64,000 nucleotides of DNA from Anastatus disparis (taxonomy: Eukaryota > Arthropoda > Insecta > Hymenoptera > Eupelmidae), in NCBI GenBank assembly GCA_017163975.1, contig JAFFSR010000004.1, positions 1,426,001-1,490,000 on the forward strand. The letters are read 5' to 3'. Shown here piece after piece: positions 23,360 through 36,129 of the stretch. How positions within the stretch are numbered: position 1 is the stretch's first letter; each line of letters starts with the position of its first letter. The translations under genes and the position numbers were made by a program. The notes under the pieces were generated by a model. The model had not been told where the DNA came from. It did not search any database and was given only the letters and a program-made list of their open reading frames with translations.

Positions 23360-24325
23360 TATTAGAACTAAAAATTTTTATTAAAGAATATGTTAACATG
23401 TTAAATTATACATAATTAGCATGAATGTATAAAATAATTGCTGTTATTTTATAACAGGAAAGTTTTATATTTATAAATAGATTTTAAAAAAATTCATTCC
23501 CAAGATTTTTATTCATTTTAAGGTTCTGAAAAAAACATTTATAAATAAAATACTGTGTGTTCTCAATGAAAAAGCAAAAGTTAATTTTTAAAGAAAAAAA
23601 TTGTATCTTTAAAATCCCTCATGAGCAACTTTTATCCTTAAATGAAAATTATATTAAGTAATATTTTTAAGTTCTAGCTTAATTTCTTTCTTGTAAACGA
23701 ATATTGCAATAAAAAATGTATGGAATTTATATAAAACTATAAGTCTACAAGCATAATTAATTATTGTATCTACTTTATATTGAATAGAAAGAAACAAATA
23801 AATATTTTTAATAATATATACAGTTTCATAATTATTGTAATTGTAAAAATTTTTATACAGGACGTGCTAAGAAAAAGCAGTAATTCACAAAGTTGTCAAA
23901 ACAAGTTAAACACAAATCGTACCTGCTGGACATGCATTAGACAGGATGTTGTTATTAAAATAATTAAAAATTAAATAAATATGCTAATTATGCAACTTCA
24001 TTTTTAAATTAACAATATGTGTGTGCGTGTGTGTATGCATGTGTTTGCGTACGTACGCGATTATTAAGAAAGAAAATTTCCAATTACAATTATTTTAAAA
24101 TATATTATTTTACATATTTTTTTAATGACATCAAAATAAAATCAAATATTAACATTGGTTACTAATCTCTTTTTTTATTTTTATTTTTTCTAATAAAGTT
24201 AAAAATCATGTCGATCGATATTATATTATTTACCAGTCATATATATTATCTTATGTTTGAAGCCATAGCAAATAAAATCATACAAGGTCCATTTATTACA
24301 TACTTAATGCACACATATAAGTTTT
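23360..24325. other. AT-rich stretch with GT repeat
   Basis: Impure (GT)n/(CG) microsatellite at 24017-24060 (TGTGTGTGCGTGTGTGTATG). Otherwise AT-rich with no gene. Confidence 0.4.
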
Positions 24326-24329
24326 CAAC

Positions 24330-24690
24330 GCAGTGTGACTTTACTCATCAGTTGAATGAGTACAAATCTCAGTAGAGAGCAGCTCTCTTTCTCTCTTTCT
24401 TACTCTTACTCTCATCTTAGACTTCTTGTCTTGGAAACTCTAAATGCAAAAGGATGAGAATTGTAAGATTGTCGCCAAGATGGTTATATAACAAACTAAA
24501 GTGTAAAGGGTTGCTAGAGCTTCTTCCCAACAAACTCAAATCCATCTCGCGTTACTTTACTAACAAAATACATTATCTTCGCTACTCCCAAAGCGTAGGA
24601 GAAGGGAGTAAAGGAGGACCCAAAAGGAATAAGGAGATACAATTGTGCTTTTGTTTGTATATATGTAATCTCTTTTGTCCTCTTGTTTGA
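24330..24690. other. CT island
   Basis: CAGTAGAGAGCAGCTCTCTT near 24370, then CT-rich to 24430. GC-richer to 24640 (GGAGAAGGGAGTAAAGGAGG). The 78-codon frame over it has no recognisable content. Confidence 0.28.
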
Positions 24691-24694
24691 GAAA

Positions 24695-25670
24695 TCGATG
24701 CTTGTTTTGCAATACGTTTAAATTATAATCCATGACTGGGATGCGTAAATTTCATTTTGTATTAAGGTTTATATGTTGCATGGTTAGTTGGAGAAATGAA
24801 GATTTATTGTGTCTTGCTATGTTTCTTGGAGTAATTTTCTAAGTTAGAGATACGCCGTTCGTAAATGTCGCTAAGGAAAAAGATGAAATATCTGTTAGAT
24901 AAATATATATAAGAAAAATTGACGGTACATTGACAATATGGTTTGCTTAAATTTGTATTTTTAAGATTCTTGCAATTTATTTTTGTTAATGAAATTCTAC
25001 AAAAAAATTTTATCATATATATTACGATAATACCATTATAGATAAAATAATTAAATGATTTCAAAATTTTCTTATAAAAGATAATTAAAAGTATGATTAA
25101 TTAAATATACTAAATATTTTAACTTTAGTAATATTTTGATAAATTTCTTATTAATATAACATTTTAAAATTTTATTAGACAAACTTGGACATATTATTAA
25201 AATTTTCAAAGGTTTTTAACATATTTTGCTGCACGGTGAGAATCTAGATTATAAATTATTTAATGAAAATCTTACGAGCACTCTTCACCAAAATCATTTT
25301 ATTAAATAATTGAATTTGGATTAAAACACGTTCAGAGCTGAAATAATTAAATTTTTTTAATTAATTAAAAGATTAAATCCTGAAATTGAAATCATGCATT
25401 ATGTGATTATTAAAATAGATTATAATTAATTAAAAAATTATAAAATATATATTGTTTTTACAAAATTTAATAATTGAATAAACAAAAACAAAATATTTTT
25501 CATCTATACATTTAAACAAAATATTTTATTCAACTTTGATGAAAATAATAATTAATATTTCAAATAAAATAAGTGTTCAAGTAACGATTTGTAAGTGAGC
25601 TTAAATTTTAACCAGCAACAATTTTGGCCACACATGAAGCTCATGAACATATCAGAATTTTAAAAATTTA
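24695..25670. other. AT-rich spacer
   Basis: AT-rich with no supported feature. Confidence 0.4.
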
Positions 25671-25679
25671 ATAAACTTT

Positions 25680-26640
25680 TAAAGGCTTGGTCCCGTGGGC
25701 GAAAATGAAACACTAAAAAAAAGAAGAGCGCGAGAAAAATGATTGCAATTAAAGCGCTTGCAAAGAAAAAATGGGCTATTAAACACTAATTCAGTGCACT
25801 TGCGTTTTACTTGTGAAGAATAGAGAGAGAGAGAAAAACTAAAAAAAGCATTTATGAAATACGAAAGGAAAGTATATAAGGAAAACTGATAACAGTGAAG
25901 AACAGGGAAAGAGAGAGGGAGAGAAAGGCAAAATAGTATCATCAAAGTATATAAGGATGAAGCATATAAGAGAGCGTCAAGGCAGATGCTTTTTAGCTTG
26001 GATATGGTCTTTAAAGCTTTTACTTGGAAAAGCGTAATAAATAATACCTCAGCTCATTCGGGTGGTTGCTAAAGACAATCTAGAAAGGAATAAGCCAAGA
26101 AGAAGCTGAAAGAGGAAAAAAGATAATATAAAAGACGAAGATAGAGAGAAGTAACGCAAAAGGTGTTATAATACAAGTGAGAGGAAAAAGACAAAAGAGA
26201 AAAAGAGATGATAGTCAAGGGTTTTAGGTGGAGAGAGCGAGAGAAAAGTGAGGAGAAAGAGAACGAAGACGAGTAATTAAATGGAATTATTTAGTGTTAT
26301 GAAAGGACGCTTGCTTTTGCGCCACGCGCGTGGTGGTAGCTTCAAGAATTGAGGTAACGTACTACTACTTTATCTCCTTTTCTTTCTGTCTCTCTCTCTC
26401 TCTCTCTGTCTCTCTTTCCTCTTGATATCTTACTTTTATTCTATTCTTTTTTTACATTCTTTATCTCACTCTCATACGTACAAGAGCAAGAGCTTTAACG
26501 TGACGAAAGATAAAGAAAAAAAGAGAGCGTAATTCAAACGTTAATTCGCAAGTTAGTAACTCTTCGTTGTGAGAGAAAAAGAGAGAAAGAGAGGATTTTC
26601 TGCTGGCTGCAATTACAAGGAGGGTTAATCGTTTTTTAAA
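25680..26640. other. Largest GA/CT island
   Basis: About 1 kb of mainly purine-rich sequence with GAGAGAG motifs at 25819-25833, 25909-25926, 26140-26270 and 26571-26595. A (CT)n run at 26385-26420 and CpG-rich GCGCCACGCGCGTGG at about 26319-26333 interrupt it. GAGAG is the core bound by GAGA-type factors in flies; binding here is inference. Confidence 0.35.
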
Positions 26641-27208
26641 TTTGTAATTTTCGAATAAAGTTTTTCGTACTAATGAAGAAGTCGTTTTTATTCGCGAACG
26701 ACGTATGTTATCAGTAATTAGCTAGTTAATTTTAGTTTATTTAATGATGACAATAGCTAAGTTATTCGTTCTTTTTATAAAACTTTTTATTAAAAGCTCA
26801 AAACCGTGAAAAAAAAAATTTCTGTATAATCAGTTATATATGATTCTATGCAGCAACATATAAAATCATATATACAGACATATGTAAACAAATATGAGTT
26901 AAAAGACTGCATGACTATGAGTGTACTTAATCTTATAAGCTCAAACAGGTTTATAAGTAAGTTGATATAAACTTATAAAATTATTTGCATTTATGCACAA
27001 TTTCATACATTTATAAGGCTGTGGGACCTAAAGCCATACCTAAGTTATACTCCTCCGTTACCTAAGGAATTCTTCTTTACACCGCAATCTGTAGACTACG
27101 ATTGATTTGCGGTCATGCATCGCTCCATTTGATGAGCATGCGCTACGAAATATGATGCACGTACAACCAAAAGCAAAGTATAGACACACTATTAATTGTT
27201 TACTATAC

Positions 27209-27216
27209 CATATACA
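27209..27216 (+). repeat. Left target-site duplication of SINE
   Basis: CATATACA just before the SINE head, repeated at 27519-27526 after its A-rich end. Confidence 0.55.
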
Positions 27217-27218
27217 TG

Positions 27219-27513
27219 AGAGCGCGGTGGCGTAACGGATAGAGCTTTTGCCTTCAACGCGATGGACATGGGTTCGAATCTTGGTCAGGTAATTCTGACA
27301 TTTTTTCGAAAGAAAATTAGTGGACGTGCTATTTATGTCGCGATTCTTAAAAAATCCGATCTCATTGAGTATCGGTTGATTGTTGGTCGCAAAAGTGGCT
27401 GATCATCCATCGGTAGTCAAAGTTTTCGGTATGGTGGGTCTGACAGTCTAGACTGATGTAATGTGTTGAACGGGAACCGGGTTGGGCTCCCTCGACATCA
27501 CCATATTAAAAAA
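27219..27513 (+). mobile_element. tRNA-derived SINE, second family
   Basis: About 295 bp. The tRNA-like head has a TGGCGTAACGGATAGAG A box (about 27228) and a GGGTTCGAATCTTGG B box (about 27271). The anticodon region is intact but acceptor pairing is missing. The GC-richer body ends GAACCGGGTTGGGCTCCC, itself a small inverted repeat, then CATCACCATATTAAAAAAG. It is flanked by CATATACA copies, so the insertion boundaries are well defined. The body is unrelated to the SINEs at 8774 and 18273. Confidence 0.75.
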
Positions 27514-27518
27514 GTTAA

Positions 27519-27526
27519 CATATACA
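27519..27526 (+). repeat. Right target-site duplication of SINE
   Basis: CATATACA, the second copy of the 8-bp duplication. Confidence 0.55.
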
Positions 27527-27529
27527 GGA

Positions 27530-29140
27530 TAATATCTTCATATAATATCTTCATTTAAATCTTGTGCATAATTAAATATGTACTGTGTATCAAATTTTGT
27601 TTTTATTTTTCTGTGCATAATGTTAATGTGTACAATTCTTATGTGCATAAACCATACTATCTCTATGATCTAGCTTTAAATCCCTCAGCGTCCAATACTC
27701 TATCTTTTTTCATATTTTCATGTAAAAAAAATCTGTTGCAGTTTTAACAATGTCAGTGATCTGGAGGTCTTATAGTCTTCTAGTTAGTCAAGTTAACAAT
27801 ATTAAAATATTATTTATATACTGAATACAAGCTGAGAATTATATAATTAAAGGAACAACAAAAAAGGAAAAAATCAACATCTTTTTGAAATTCTAATCTT
27901 CGTCAAAGTACTATAACATCGAACTTTATCCAAATGCAGCTCACGAGCTAGCATTTTGCATTAAAACGAGCATTTTGCTACTAAACTCAAGATGCGCATC
28001 TTCTCTACATATAGAAGAGAAGAGAAACTATATATACTATGCGTATATACATATACAAAATCTTTAAAACTGGTATATATATACAAGTTAAAGAAGTAGC
28101 AGAGAAAGAGACAAGATTTTGGTCTAAGGAAATTGGTATACCCCTCTTTTACGCTTTTACTCACAAAGTTGCATAGCTCGTCGAGAGAGAGAAAGAAAAC
28201 GATAGAGAGAGAAGACAACTAAAACCTCGACTAAAACTCGAAGCTTAGCAAGCTGTTGCCATGTACTATTTACATTAATTCCCAATAATCGGACAACATG
28301 TTTCTCTCTTTACAGTTTTTACTATAATACAGCTTCTCTATACCTTTTTTTTCAAGTGACTCTAGATTACTAGACTTTTCTATCCATGTGTATTGCACTC
28401 ACATTTTCTTTGAACAATCCAACGATAATTTTGTTTCGATCGAGTAACAGTAAGATGCAATCCTGAGTTTCTTCATTTGAATATAAGATGATTTTTATTA
28501 GGTAGGATTTTTCGGTACTTCATTGTTATTTTAGTTTAATCAAGAATACAAATTTTCTTTTCCTTTTCTTTATCTTCTTTGCTTCGCTGATGTACTTACG
28601 TAATTAATTCGTTTTTTATTAGAGAACGCACCTAAGAAAATCGAATCTTCTCTTATCTATATAGTGACTTAATTGTTTAAAGTTGTAATGTTCCTTTCTT
28701 CGACTATTTAATTTGTACAAAAGTTTTAAAATCAATGTAATAAATATTTTATACAACTCTCAAACATTTTCTTTATCTTTTTATATCATATGTATAATAT
28801 AAATTAATACTGGAAAATTATTTAAGCCTTTAAAATCCTAAATTTTTTATTGCAACGGTCAAATTAAAATTAATAATTTTAGAATCAATTCTATCTATAA
28901 TTCATTTAACTGTAATTTTAGTTATAAATTGTTGAAACCTCATGAATATAAAATTCACAAAAATATACTTATTTTTTTTAATTTAAAATTTTTCGAGAAG
29001 ATATTTTATTAGTATCAACCAAGATCAATTATGACTTAGTTTGTCATTCAATTTCTTCATCAAAGTAAATATTAAACTCGACTTTATAGTCATGAACTTT
29101 CCTCTTTACACACTCAAACAAAGTGTTGATAATTACTCAA
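27530..29140. other. Intergenic stretch with GA/TA island
   Basis: GA-rich at 28010-28030 and 28180-28220, with TATATATACAAG at 28074-28086. The remainder (28300-29140) is AT-rich. Frames at 27562-27747 and 27961-28218 are not coding-like. Confidence 0.3.
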
Positions 29141-29144
29141 CGAG

Positions 29145-29650
29145 CCTTTTTCCTTTAATTACCTTCATAACCTTTTCTCTTCTCCAAAACGTTTCTCATT
29201 CTAACTTTTTTCTCTTTAAAATTTTTCTCACCTCTATATGCGCACACATAATCTTTACTTTTATTTTTTTTTTCAACTTTAAAAAACGGAAGCAAAGAGG
29301 TAGAGTGTTTTTCATCTGAGGGATGGGTTATACAATGAGCAAATAACTAGATTTTCTTTTTTTCTATCTCTTTACGAACGTTTCACACACAACAAAACAA
29401 TAATGACAGTAGCACCCTTCCTCTCCCTTCACTCTCCTTGTGCGCTAGGCTTGGAAAATTTTTCACGGCCCCGTGGGCAAAATAATTTGGCAACAGATGC
29501 GTCGCGTCGCGTATAGCTCGAGCGCGCGCCCGCGTTTCCTGAATCAGCCAACCAAAAGTAACCCAGGCGACGAGGGCTGCTTCTATTACTACTACTACTA
29601 CTACTACTAAAAGTAGCACCACTACTATTACGTTATAACTATAATGTAGA
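29145..29650. other. CpG-rich island with ACT repeat
   Basis: The GC-richest non-coding block in the window lies at 29455-29590 (GCGTCGCGTCGCG, GAGCGCGCGCCCGCG). It is followed by an (ACT)n microsatellite at 29584-29610. The minus-strand frame over the microsatellite gives a Val run and is an artefact. The block could be a promoter or enhancer, but no exon is visible next to it. Confidence 0.4.
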
Positions 29651-29652
29651 TA

Positions 29653-30392
29653 GGGTAGATGTGGGTATTGCTACGGAGGTGCTAATTACTGTTTTTTCAT
29701 ATAAAATTCGTAAAAATAATTTTTTCCAAGTCCATAAATAATATTTGAATGCATAATCAAATATTATAAGTATTATTTAATATTTTAAAAAATATATCTC
29801 ACAAAAAAAGTCTAAAAATATTTAATATTGGTTATTTGAAATTGAACTGTTCTAAAATCTTGATAAATTTCGTAAAATCGCGATCACGTATGCATACTAA
29901 ATTTGACAATATTTTCTGTTTTTATTCTTTTTTACGTAAAATAAAATCATTATTAAATAAAATATATCTTTGCTTGTTATATATTTTTTGGAAATTTCAC
30001 CTAGCACATATTTAATATTTTAATTTTACACCTTAGTATTATGCGCCATTAAAATCACCAAATATGAATTACTGTGGCATCCTTTTATTATTATAACACG
30101 TGGTAAACCTAACCTCAACTTTTCGAACGGAATATATAAAAGTGTCAATAGTAACTGGCACACAGCATTAGAAACACGGCCGCAGCAATAGCCACAAATA
30201 CATTTTATTTTAAATTCGTTTTTTCTTAATTTTAACTCTATAATTAAATGCTAAATTAATTTTTTTCTAGTTAATCAATGTTTAAATATTTTATTAAGAA
30301 TAAAAGTGATAAGTTTTCTTTATCTATAAGCTTTTATTTATGAGTTTAAAATTCATCATACGTCGATTCCGCTGTAATACCCACATCTACCC
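29653..30392. mobile_element. TA-flanked element with 17-bp perfect TIRs
   Basis: GGGTAGATGTGGGTATT at 29653-29669 is exactly inverted at 30376-30392. TA lies directly outside both ends (29651-29652 and 30393-30394), and CGGA follows four bases inside each TIR. This is the classic form of a 740-bp non-autonomous mariner/Tc1-superfamily element. The interior is AT-rich with one GC patch (AACACGGCCGCAGCAATAGCC, about 30173) and no transposase frame. Confidence 0.8.
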
Positions 30393-30399
30393 TATACCC

Positions 30400-32335
30400 A
30401 AAAGTGTGGGTTTACTCTGATGTATAAAGGGGAATGACACTGAGAGAAGAGAAGGTATTCAACGACAGACATGACTTTGTTATATTATAGTAGACACACT
30501 GTAAAGACTTTCTATCGTATCGCTTTGGTTTATCATAGGTGTGATAAAGAACTTTCTTATCATGTGCCGAATAATAGAGAAGTTTAATATTATATTAAAA
30601 TTTAATTAAAATAGTATTTTCTTTTTATTTTATGCGAATTTTGGTAATTTGTGCTAAAATTAGTCTCAGTGAATAGAAAAATGAATTAAGAGTGATCATC
30701 AAGGAAGAAATGTATAATGTATTATTGTATTGAAAGTAAAATTCCAAATAAAAAATTAGAAGTGAAAACATTCAATAGTATTTAAGTGATTTGAACAAAA
30801 AATTTTTAATCATTTTCTTTATGTAAAGATCAATAAGAATTAGTTTTCTCATTAGATGTAAAGTAGTATAGCTTCAAAGTAATTCTCACGTCAATTTAAG
30901 TAATATTTCTTATGTGATAGCAATCATAATTAATATTACTAGAAAATCGTCAATTATTTTCTTTATTTAAAAAAAATGTATTAAATGTTTAAGAAGCAAA
31001 ATCAAATAATCAAATGATAATTACTTAAAGTACGTAATAAGATTATAATATGAAGTTAAAAATAAGATAAATTAAGATGGATTATGCAAATTAAAAGTTA
31101 CTTAATTATCTCGAGAATAAAACTTTGTTTAAGAATTTCCAGCAATAATACCGTATCACTTAAGAAACAAACTATTTAAACATTTCACGAAATTCATTAA
31201 AAGATCGGGTTGTGTAATTTGATTCCAAGTTACCTTAATGCAGTATCGAATACTCTTGGGGGGGTTTCCTATGTAAGCTAAACGATTTGGACTAGCTAAA
31301 TGACGATTCTCTCATTCTACTGCTAAACTTAATGGTTACTCTCGCTAAAAGAAATCCAATTAGAATTAGAAGAAAGCGCGACGTTACTAATCTATCCCTT
31401 GCTCTCGTTTAGTATATTCATTTTAATGAAATGAAGTTTGTATAATGATATTGCATACTTAATTATAATGATATTGCTTATTTATCAATATATTATTATT
31501 AGGTCTGTTGAACATATTTCGTACGTATCGAGCTAAGTTGTATTTGATAAATAAATGCATATATTATTTCAATGCTGATGTTACATTATACAAAAATAAA
31601 AATATTGAATTATTTTACTTTGAATTTTATAGTTTTTAAAGATAATATTAACATTTTAATTGCTTATGATACATTAAATAAGATACTAAATTACATCATT
31701 GTTATAACAAAATATTGTATATTTAAAAAAAAAATAATTTATTTTTTATTTTAAAACCTCAAATATGCATAACTTTCGAATTAAAGTATTTATTAAAATA
31801 ATAAAACGTGATTCGCTCGACTTGTTGTCAGCAATTCATAAGCATTTCATTCAACAATTCTTTTTTGTGAATTTAATTCTGATTTTAATAATTCGATATG
31901 ATTTTTTTGAAGAAAGGTATAAGTTTAATGTCCTTGAACTTAAACGAGTAGAATAAAACTTTGAAAAAGTATAAAAAAGTGATTTACTTTCATTTAATAA
32001 AAAATTTACATTTTTACATGTATAAAAACATGAAAATTTAAAAAAAAGTTATATTTTTGAAAAAATTTTGTTAAAAAAAAATGATTTTTATGATTTTTGA
32101 TTTTTTAGAAATAATTAACTCTATAAATTTTAATTTCTAAAATAGCTATCGGATTGAAAGCTTGATTAAATACAATAGGTTTTGCAAAAGAACGTCTCTA
32201 AGAGATAAAAAATTAAATTTTCGTTAACAACATATACAAACCATTCTACTTGTAATGAAATCGTCCTTTTTTATCAGACAAGACAAGTATTACAAAGAAA
32301 GCACAGATCTAAGATATTTCTTTATACCTCGAAAA
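30400..32335. other. AT-rich intergenic stretch
   Basis: No gene. A slightly GC-richer patch with a G run lies at 31225-31290 (TTGGGGGGGTTTCC). Short frames at 31572-31956 are AT-biased. Confidence 0.38.
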
Positions 32336-32339
32336 TAAA

Positions 32340-32905
32340 GGTTGTAATCATGCTACTAAGATTCAGAGAAAAGCTATAAGACAGTCGGAGACAGAATGCG
32401 AAGAGAGAATCAGAAGTAGAGAGAAAGAGAGAGAGAAAGTGAGTAAAAGGAGAAAAGGAGTAAAGATAAGAACGTTACGTGAGCGACTCATTAAGGGATG
32501 CAAATTAAGCAACGAACGACGTTAGGATGCCGGTTGCCTTTTATATGAAACTTTGGTATATCCTAGAGACCAATGTTCTCTGTCTCTCGACCTATTCTTA
32601 TATACACCCTATGCGCGAAATATAAGCAAATGGGTGTATATATATATCTATATATATACATAATATGTTCACAAGTAACGAAACCTTGTTGGAGGAGTAT
32701 CTCATATAATCGGATGGTATAGTTATATAACTATGTATGCTACGTATGTATATATATTGTAAAGCTTTTCGAACTAAGTGAATCCGAGGTGCTAACGTCT
32801 GCGCAGCCAGGCGAAATTTCGCGGATTAACTTTGCGTTCAGGGGAAATTCAAGGGATGAGCATTTCGAAAAGGAATTTACGTTTACGTTTAAGAGGGTTG
32901 TTAAG
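32340..32905. other. GA island and GC-richer patch
   Basis: GA-rich at 32395-32465, TATATA words at 32636-32665, then GCGCAGCCAGGCGAAATTTCGCGG at 32800-32823, which contains the palindrome CGAAATTTCG. No exon recognised. Confidence 0.3.
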
Positions 32906-32909
32906 GAAG

Positions 32910-34630
32910 TAGAGATTATCTGTTTTGATAAATAAATGTTGTTAATACATACCGACTTATACATATGACATGTTTTTTTTATTATTTAAAAATTTATTTT
33001 AAAAATTTTAAATAAGATTTATCACTTTTTACAATATTTAATCATTTTTATTTTCGTTTATGGTCGATTAAGAATATGTAATTACCTAGAAGAACCTTTA
33101 TTGACTTATAAGCAATCCTGTTAATAATTCTAATTAGAACAATCAGTTTAGAAAAGAAAATGCCTTAGTTTGCAATATCATCTAGATGTATTATTCGGTT
33201 AAATTTTCAAGCAAATTGATTCATTAGTCTCAGAAAATTTTTCGTATTAGAATAATAAAAATTTTCAAACATTAATGTATTGCTAATTGGAAAATGTTCG
33301 CTCGTTCGTGAATCCGAAATAACTAATGAATGAATTATAATTATTAATATAATCACGTAATAGCCGGTAAGCTAGGATCCTTCCACGCAGTTACACTTTC
33401 TTAATCAGAATTTTTAATAGAGCTTAAATAACAGATAGGCATATAAAGATATCAACAAAAACTTTTCTTTACATATATTTTTTAAAAACAAAATAATGCT
33501 AAGAAATAATAAAAGTAATCCAATAATTATTCATACAAACTTCTATAATTGAAAAAAAACGCTTAATTTATATCAGTTTTTACATATTATGAATAGAAAT
33601 AGTAATTTAAATTAATTGATATAACGTTACTCTCGAATTGAAATGTCTTTCTTTATCGCAAAAAAGCTGTACGCTATACGACAACTACTTCGTAAGGATA
33701 TTTCTATACAAGAGGGTTGACTTTTTTGCCTTTAGATATCACAAAGCTAAAAGCACTTATAAATCAGAAGACGTAGGATTGTAGGATGACGATCATTTGT
33801 AAAAAAGAAGCTTTCAAAAGTCTTTCACGCTCCTCCTACCAACTTTTTTTGTTCTTTATGTCTTTCGTTTTTATCTATCTTGAGAAATTGACCATTACAA
33901 GCGTGTTGTTACATATATACTTCAGAGTGTCCGGATATAAGTACGAAGAAAAAAAAATTCTTTGAAGAAGTATGCTTTAAACATTAAAAACCTTTCCCTT
34001 GAATGCGTGATAGCAGTACTTCATAAGTTGAAGTAGTATAAAAACTTTCCTTAATTAATTAGTTGTCTTTTAAAAAATGAATTTAAAAAAAATTAATTTT
34101 TTTCTCTACGTAACTTTTTCATTCTTTTCGTTTTATTTTTTAAAACTAAAGAAAATCAACATATCAGACTGGCTAAGAGACATCCTCTTTTTATTTTGAG
34201 TTGTTGCAAAAAAAAAAGAAATACTTGTTTATCTCGCTCTGGCTAATTAAAATTTTAATTAAATGTCCGGCTAGCTAACCGAAAAGCGAGAGAGAAAGAG
34301 AAAGACTCAGAGTATATTAAGAAAATTAAATCAGTCTAGAATTTATATTTGTGTTTTTTTTCGGGGTCTCTGTACGAAAAAATAACATCTACATCACAAA
34401 TTGGACATACTTAGAAGCTCTATTGTTTAAAACAACAAAGTTTCTTCTTTTTTTTTTAATTTTGAAACTAAAGAAAAGAAAAACAGAGGACCAGGTAGCA
34501 AAAAGTATACAATAATGAAAAATTTGACTACAACGTCAGGTTAAGTTAAACAACAACTGTTTTATACAGTCTCCACTTTTAACATCAATTTCCAACCACA
34601 TAAATATTTGATTACTTTAATTTCGTAGCC
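32910..34630. other. AT-rich stretch
   Basis: A mildly GA/CT-rich part at 33700-33880 and 34270-34310. Otherwise AT-rich. No supported feature. Confidence 0.35.
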
Positions 34631-34639
34631 TTTTTGCGT

Positions 34640-35110
34640 GCTTACCACTCCCCCTCCCCCTCTCACTCTACATGTCTACCTTCTACTCTATTTTCTACCC
34701 TAAAGTTTCCTTCTTCATTCTCTCTCTCTTGCTCTTTGCTTTAGCTTCTCTTTCTCTTCTTACTCTCCTTGGTGGGTAGGTATAGAGCTTCCACACAGCA
34801 GCCGCGAGCGTTAATTAACCCGCGCTCCGCACGCCAGAGTCCGCAATGTCAAATAAATTTTGGTTAGAACGTGAGAAGCAACAAATCTGAGTCAGGTGGT
34901 GTCAACTATTTTCGGTATAAGAGAGAGCGAATATGAGACTATATCCCAAGCTACTACTACCACGCACACATATACACCTCTTATTCTATAATATGCTGGG
35001 ATAAGAGGAATGTGATTCTTAAAGTGACGCCTAAAATGAAAAGGGACAACACTGCATGAACCGTCTACGAAGAACAAAGAGAAGACGACAATGATAATGT
35101 AAAAAGGGTG
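34640..35110. other. CT island with CpG core
   Basis: CT-rich at 34645-34770, then GC-rich 34795-34850 (CAGCCGCGAGCG, TTAATTAACCCGCGCTCCGC). Direct CCGCG/CCCGCG words surround the PacI-type palindrome TTAATTAA. No ORF. Confidence 0.38.
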
Positions 35111-35114
35111 TTGG

Positions 35115-36125
35115 GATGAATCAAGGGGATTTTTCCTATGAAATATATTTATTTTAGTACATATTATTTGTAAATGTATATTACTTAAGAAAAATTACTA
35201 TATTTAAAAAAATATGGAATATACTTAAATTCTGGTGATAAAACTAGCAATTTAGATATTTTTTAAGGTGCCTATAATAATTTTTAAGACCAAATGAATA
35301 TCACTCATGTTACTATTTAGAATTGAATAATTTTTATAAATAAAAAGCTCTTTGTACGTTAATATGTATTTTATTGCAGTTTTAATTGAATCTGCGAATA
35401 AAACGAGAAAATTTTGGCAACTTAATAATTTTCTATCATTTTAGCATGTAAATAATTTTAAAAAGGAAATAACAATTAAATTAGAGAATTTAAAAAAAGC
35501 AGAAGGTTTACAATAGCAAAACAGGAGTGACGATGAAGAGAGGGCAAAAGGCTAACCATGACTGTCGCATCTCATGCACGTCCTAATTAGAGAAATTTAA
35601 ATTCATGACCATTGTACAAATTCTACCGTTTCTATGTTTTTTTTATTTACCTTTTTTTTCGTCGTTGTCTCGTTTCTTTTAATTCTTGGAATTTATTTTC
35701 CTGCTCAACTTTTCTATGTTGTTTTTTTTATAAAAAACTTTTTAATTAGCGTTTTGCGTTTATCAAAAATTAATGCAAAAAATTTATTATATCGCTATTA
35801 CGTCCAACGTATGGAACCAGAATTTCTTATTCTAGAAAATGTTTACACTTTAAAATGTAAGATTTGTTATTAATAGATTAAACAAAAAAATTAATAATTT
35901 CAATATTTTCCTTATATAATTTCAACATTCATCTTACGATTTGCTGATGACAATATTCTACAAATATAAAAATAGATAAGAAGTAAAAGGAACAATGAAA
36001 CAATAATATTTTCAATAATTTCTATGGTAATTGAAAGAATCCTAAACAAGAAGGCATCCTCATCAAAAGAGCATTAAATAGGCTTGCCTAATAAAAAACA
36101 TCGAAAATCCCACGCACTGCCTATA
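35115..36125. other. AT-rich spacer
   Basis: AT-rich. The 79-codon frame at 35634-35873 is a Phe/Leu-rich translation of T runs. Nothing else seen. Confidence 0.4.
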
Positions 36126-36129
36126 AATT

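Noticed and set aside
27075..27130. Possible microRNA hairpin (CCGCAATC..GATTTGCGG)
   Set aside because: The stem is only about 8-9 bp, too short for a pre-miRNA.
27223..27292. tRNA-like sequence
   Set aside because: The acceptor stem is missing, and the segment lies inside a SINE flanked by target duplications.
29383..29622. 79-codon minus-strand ORF starting with a Val run
   Set aside because: The Val run is the (ACT)n microsatellite; no further support.
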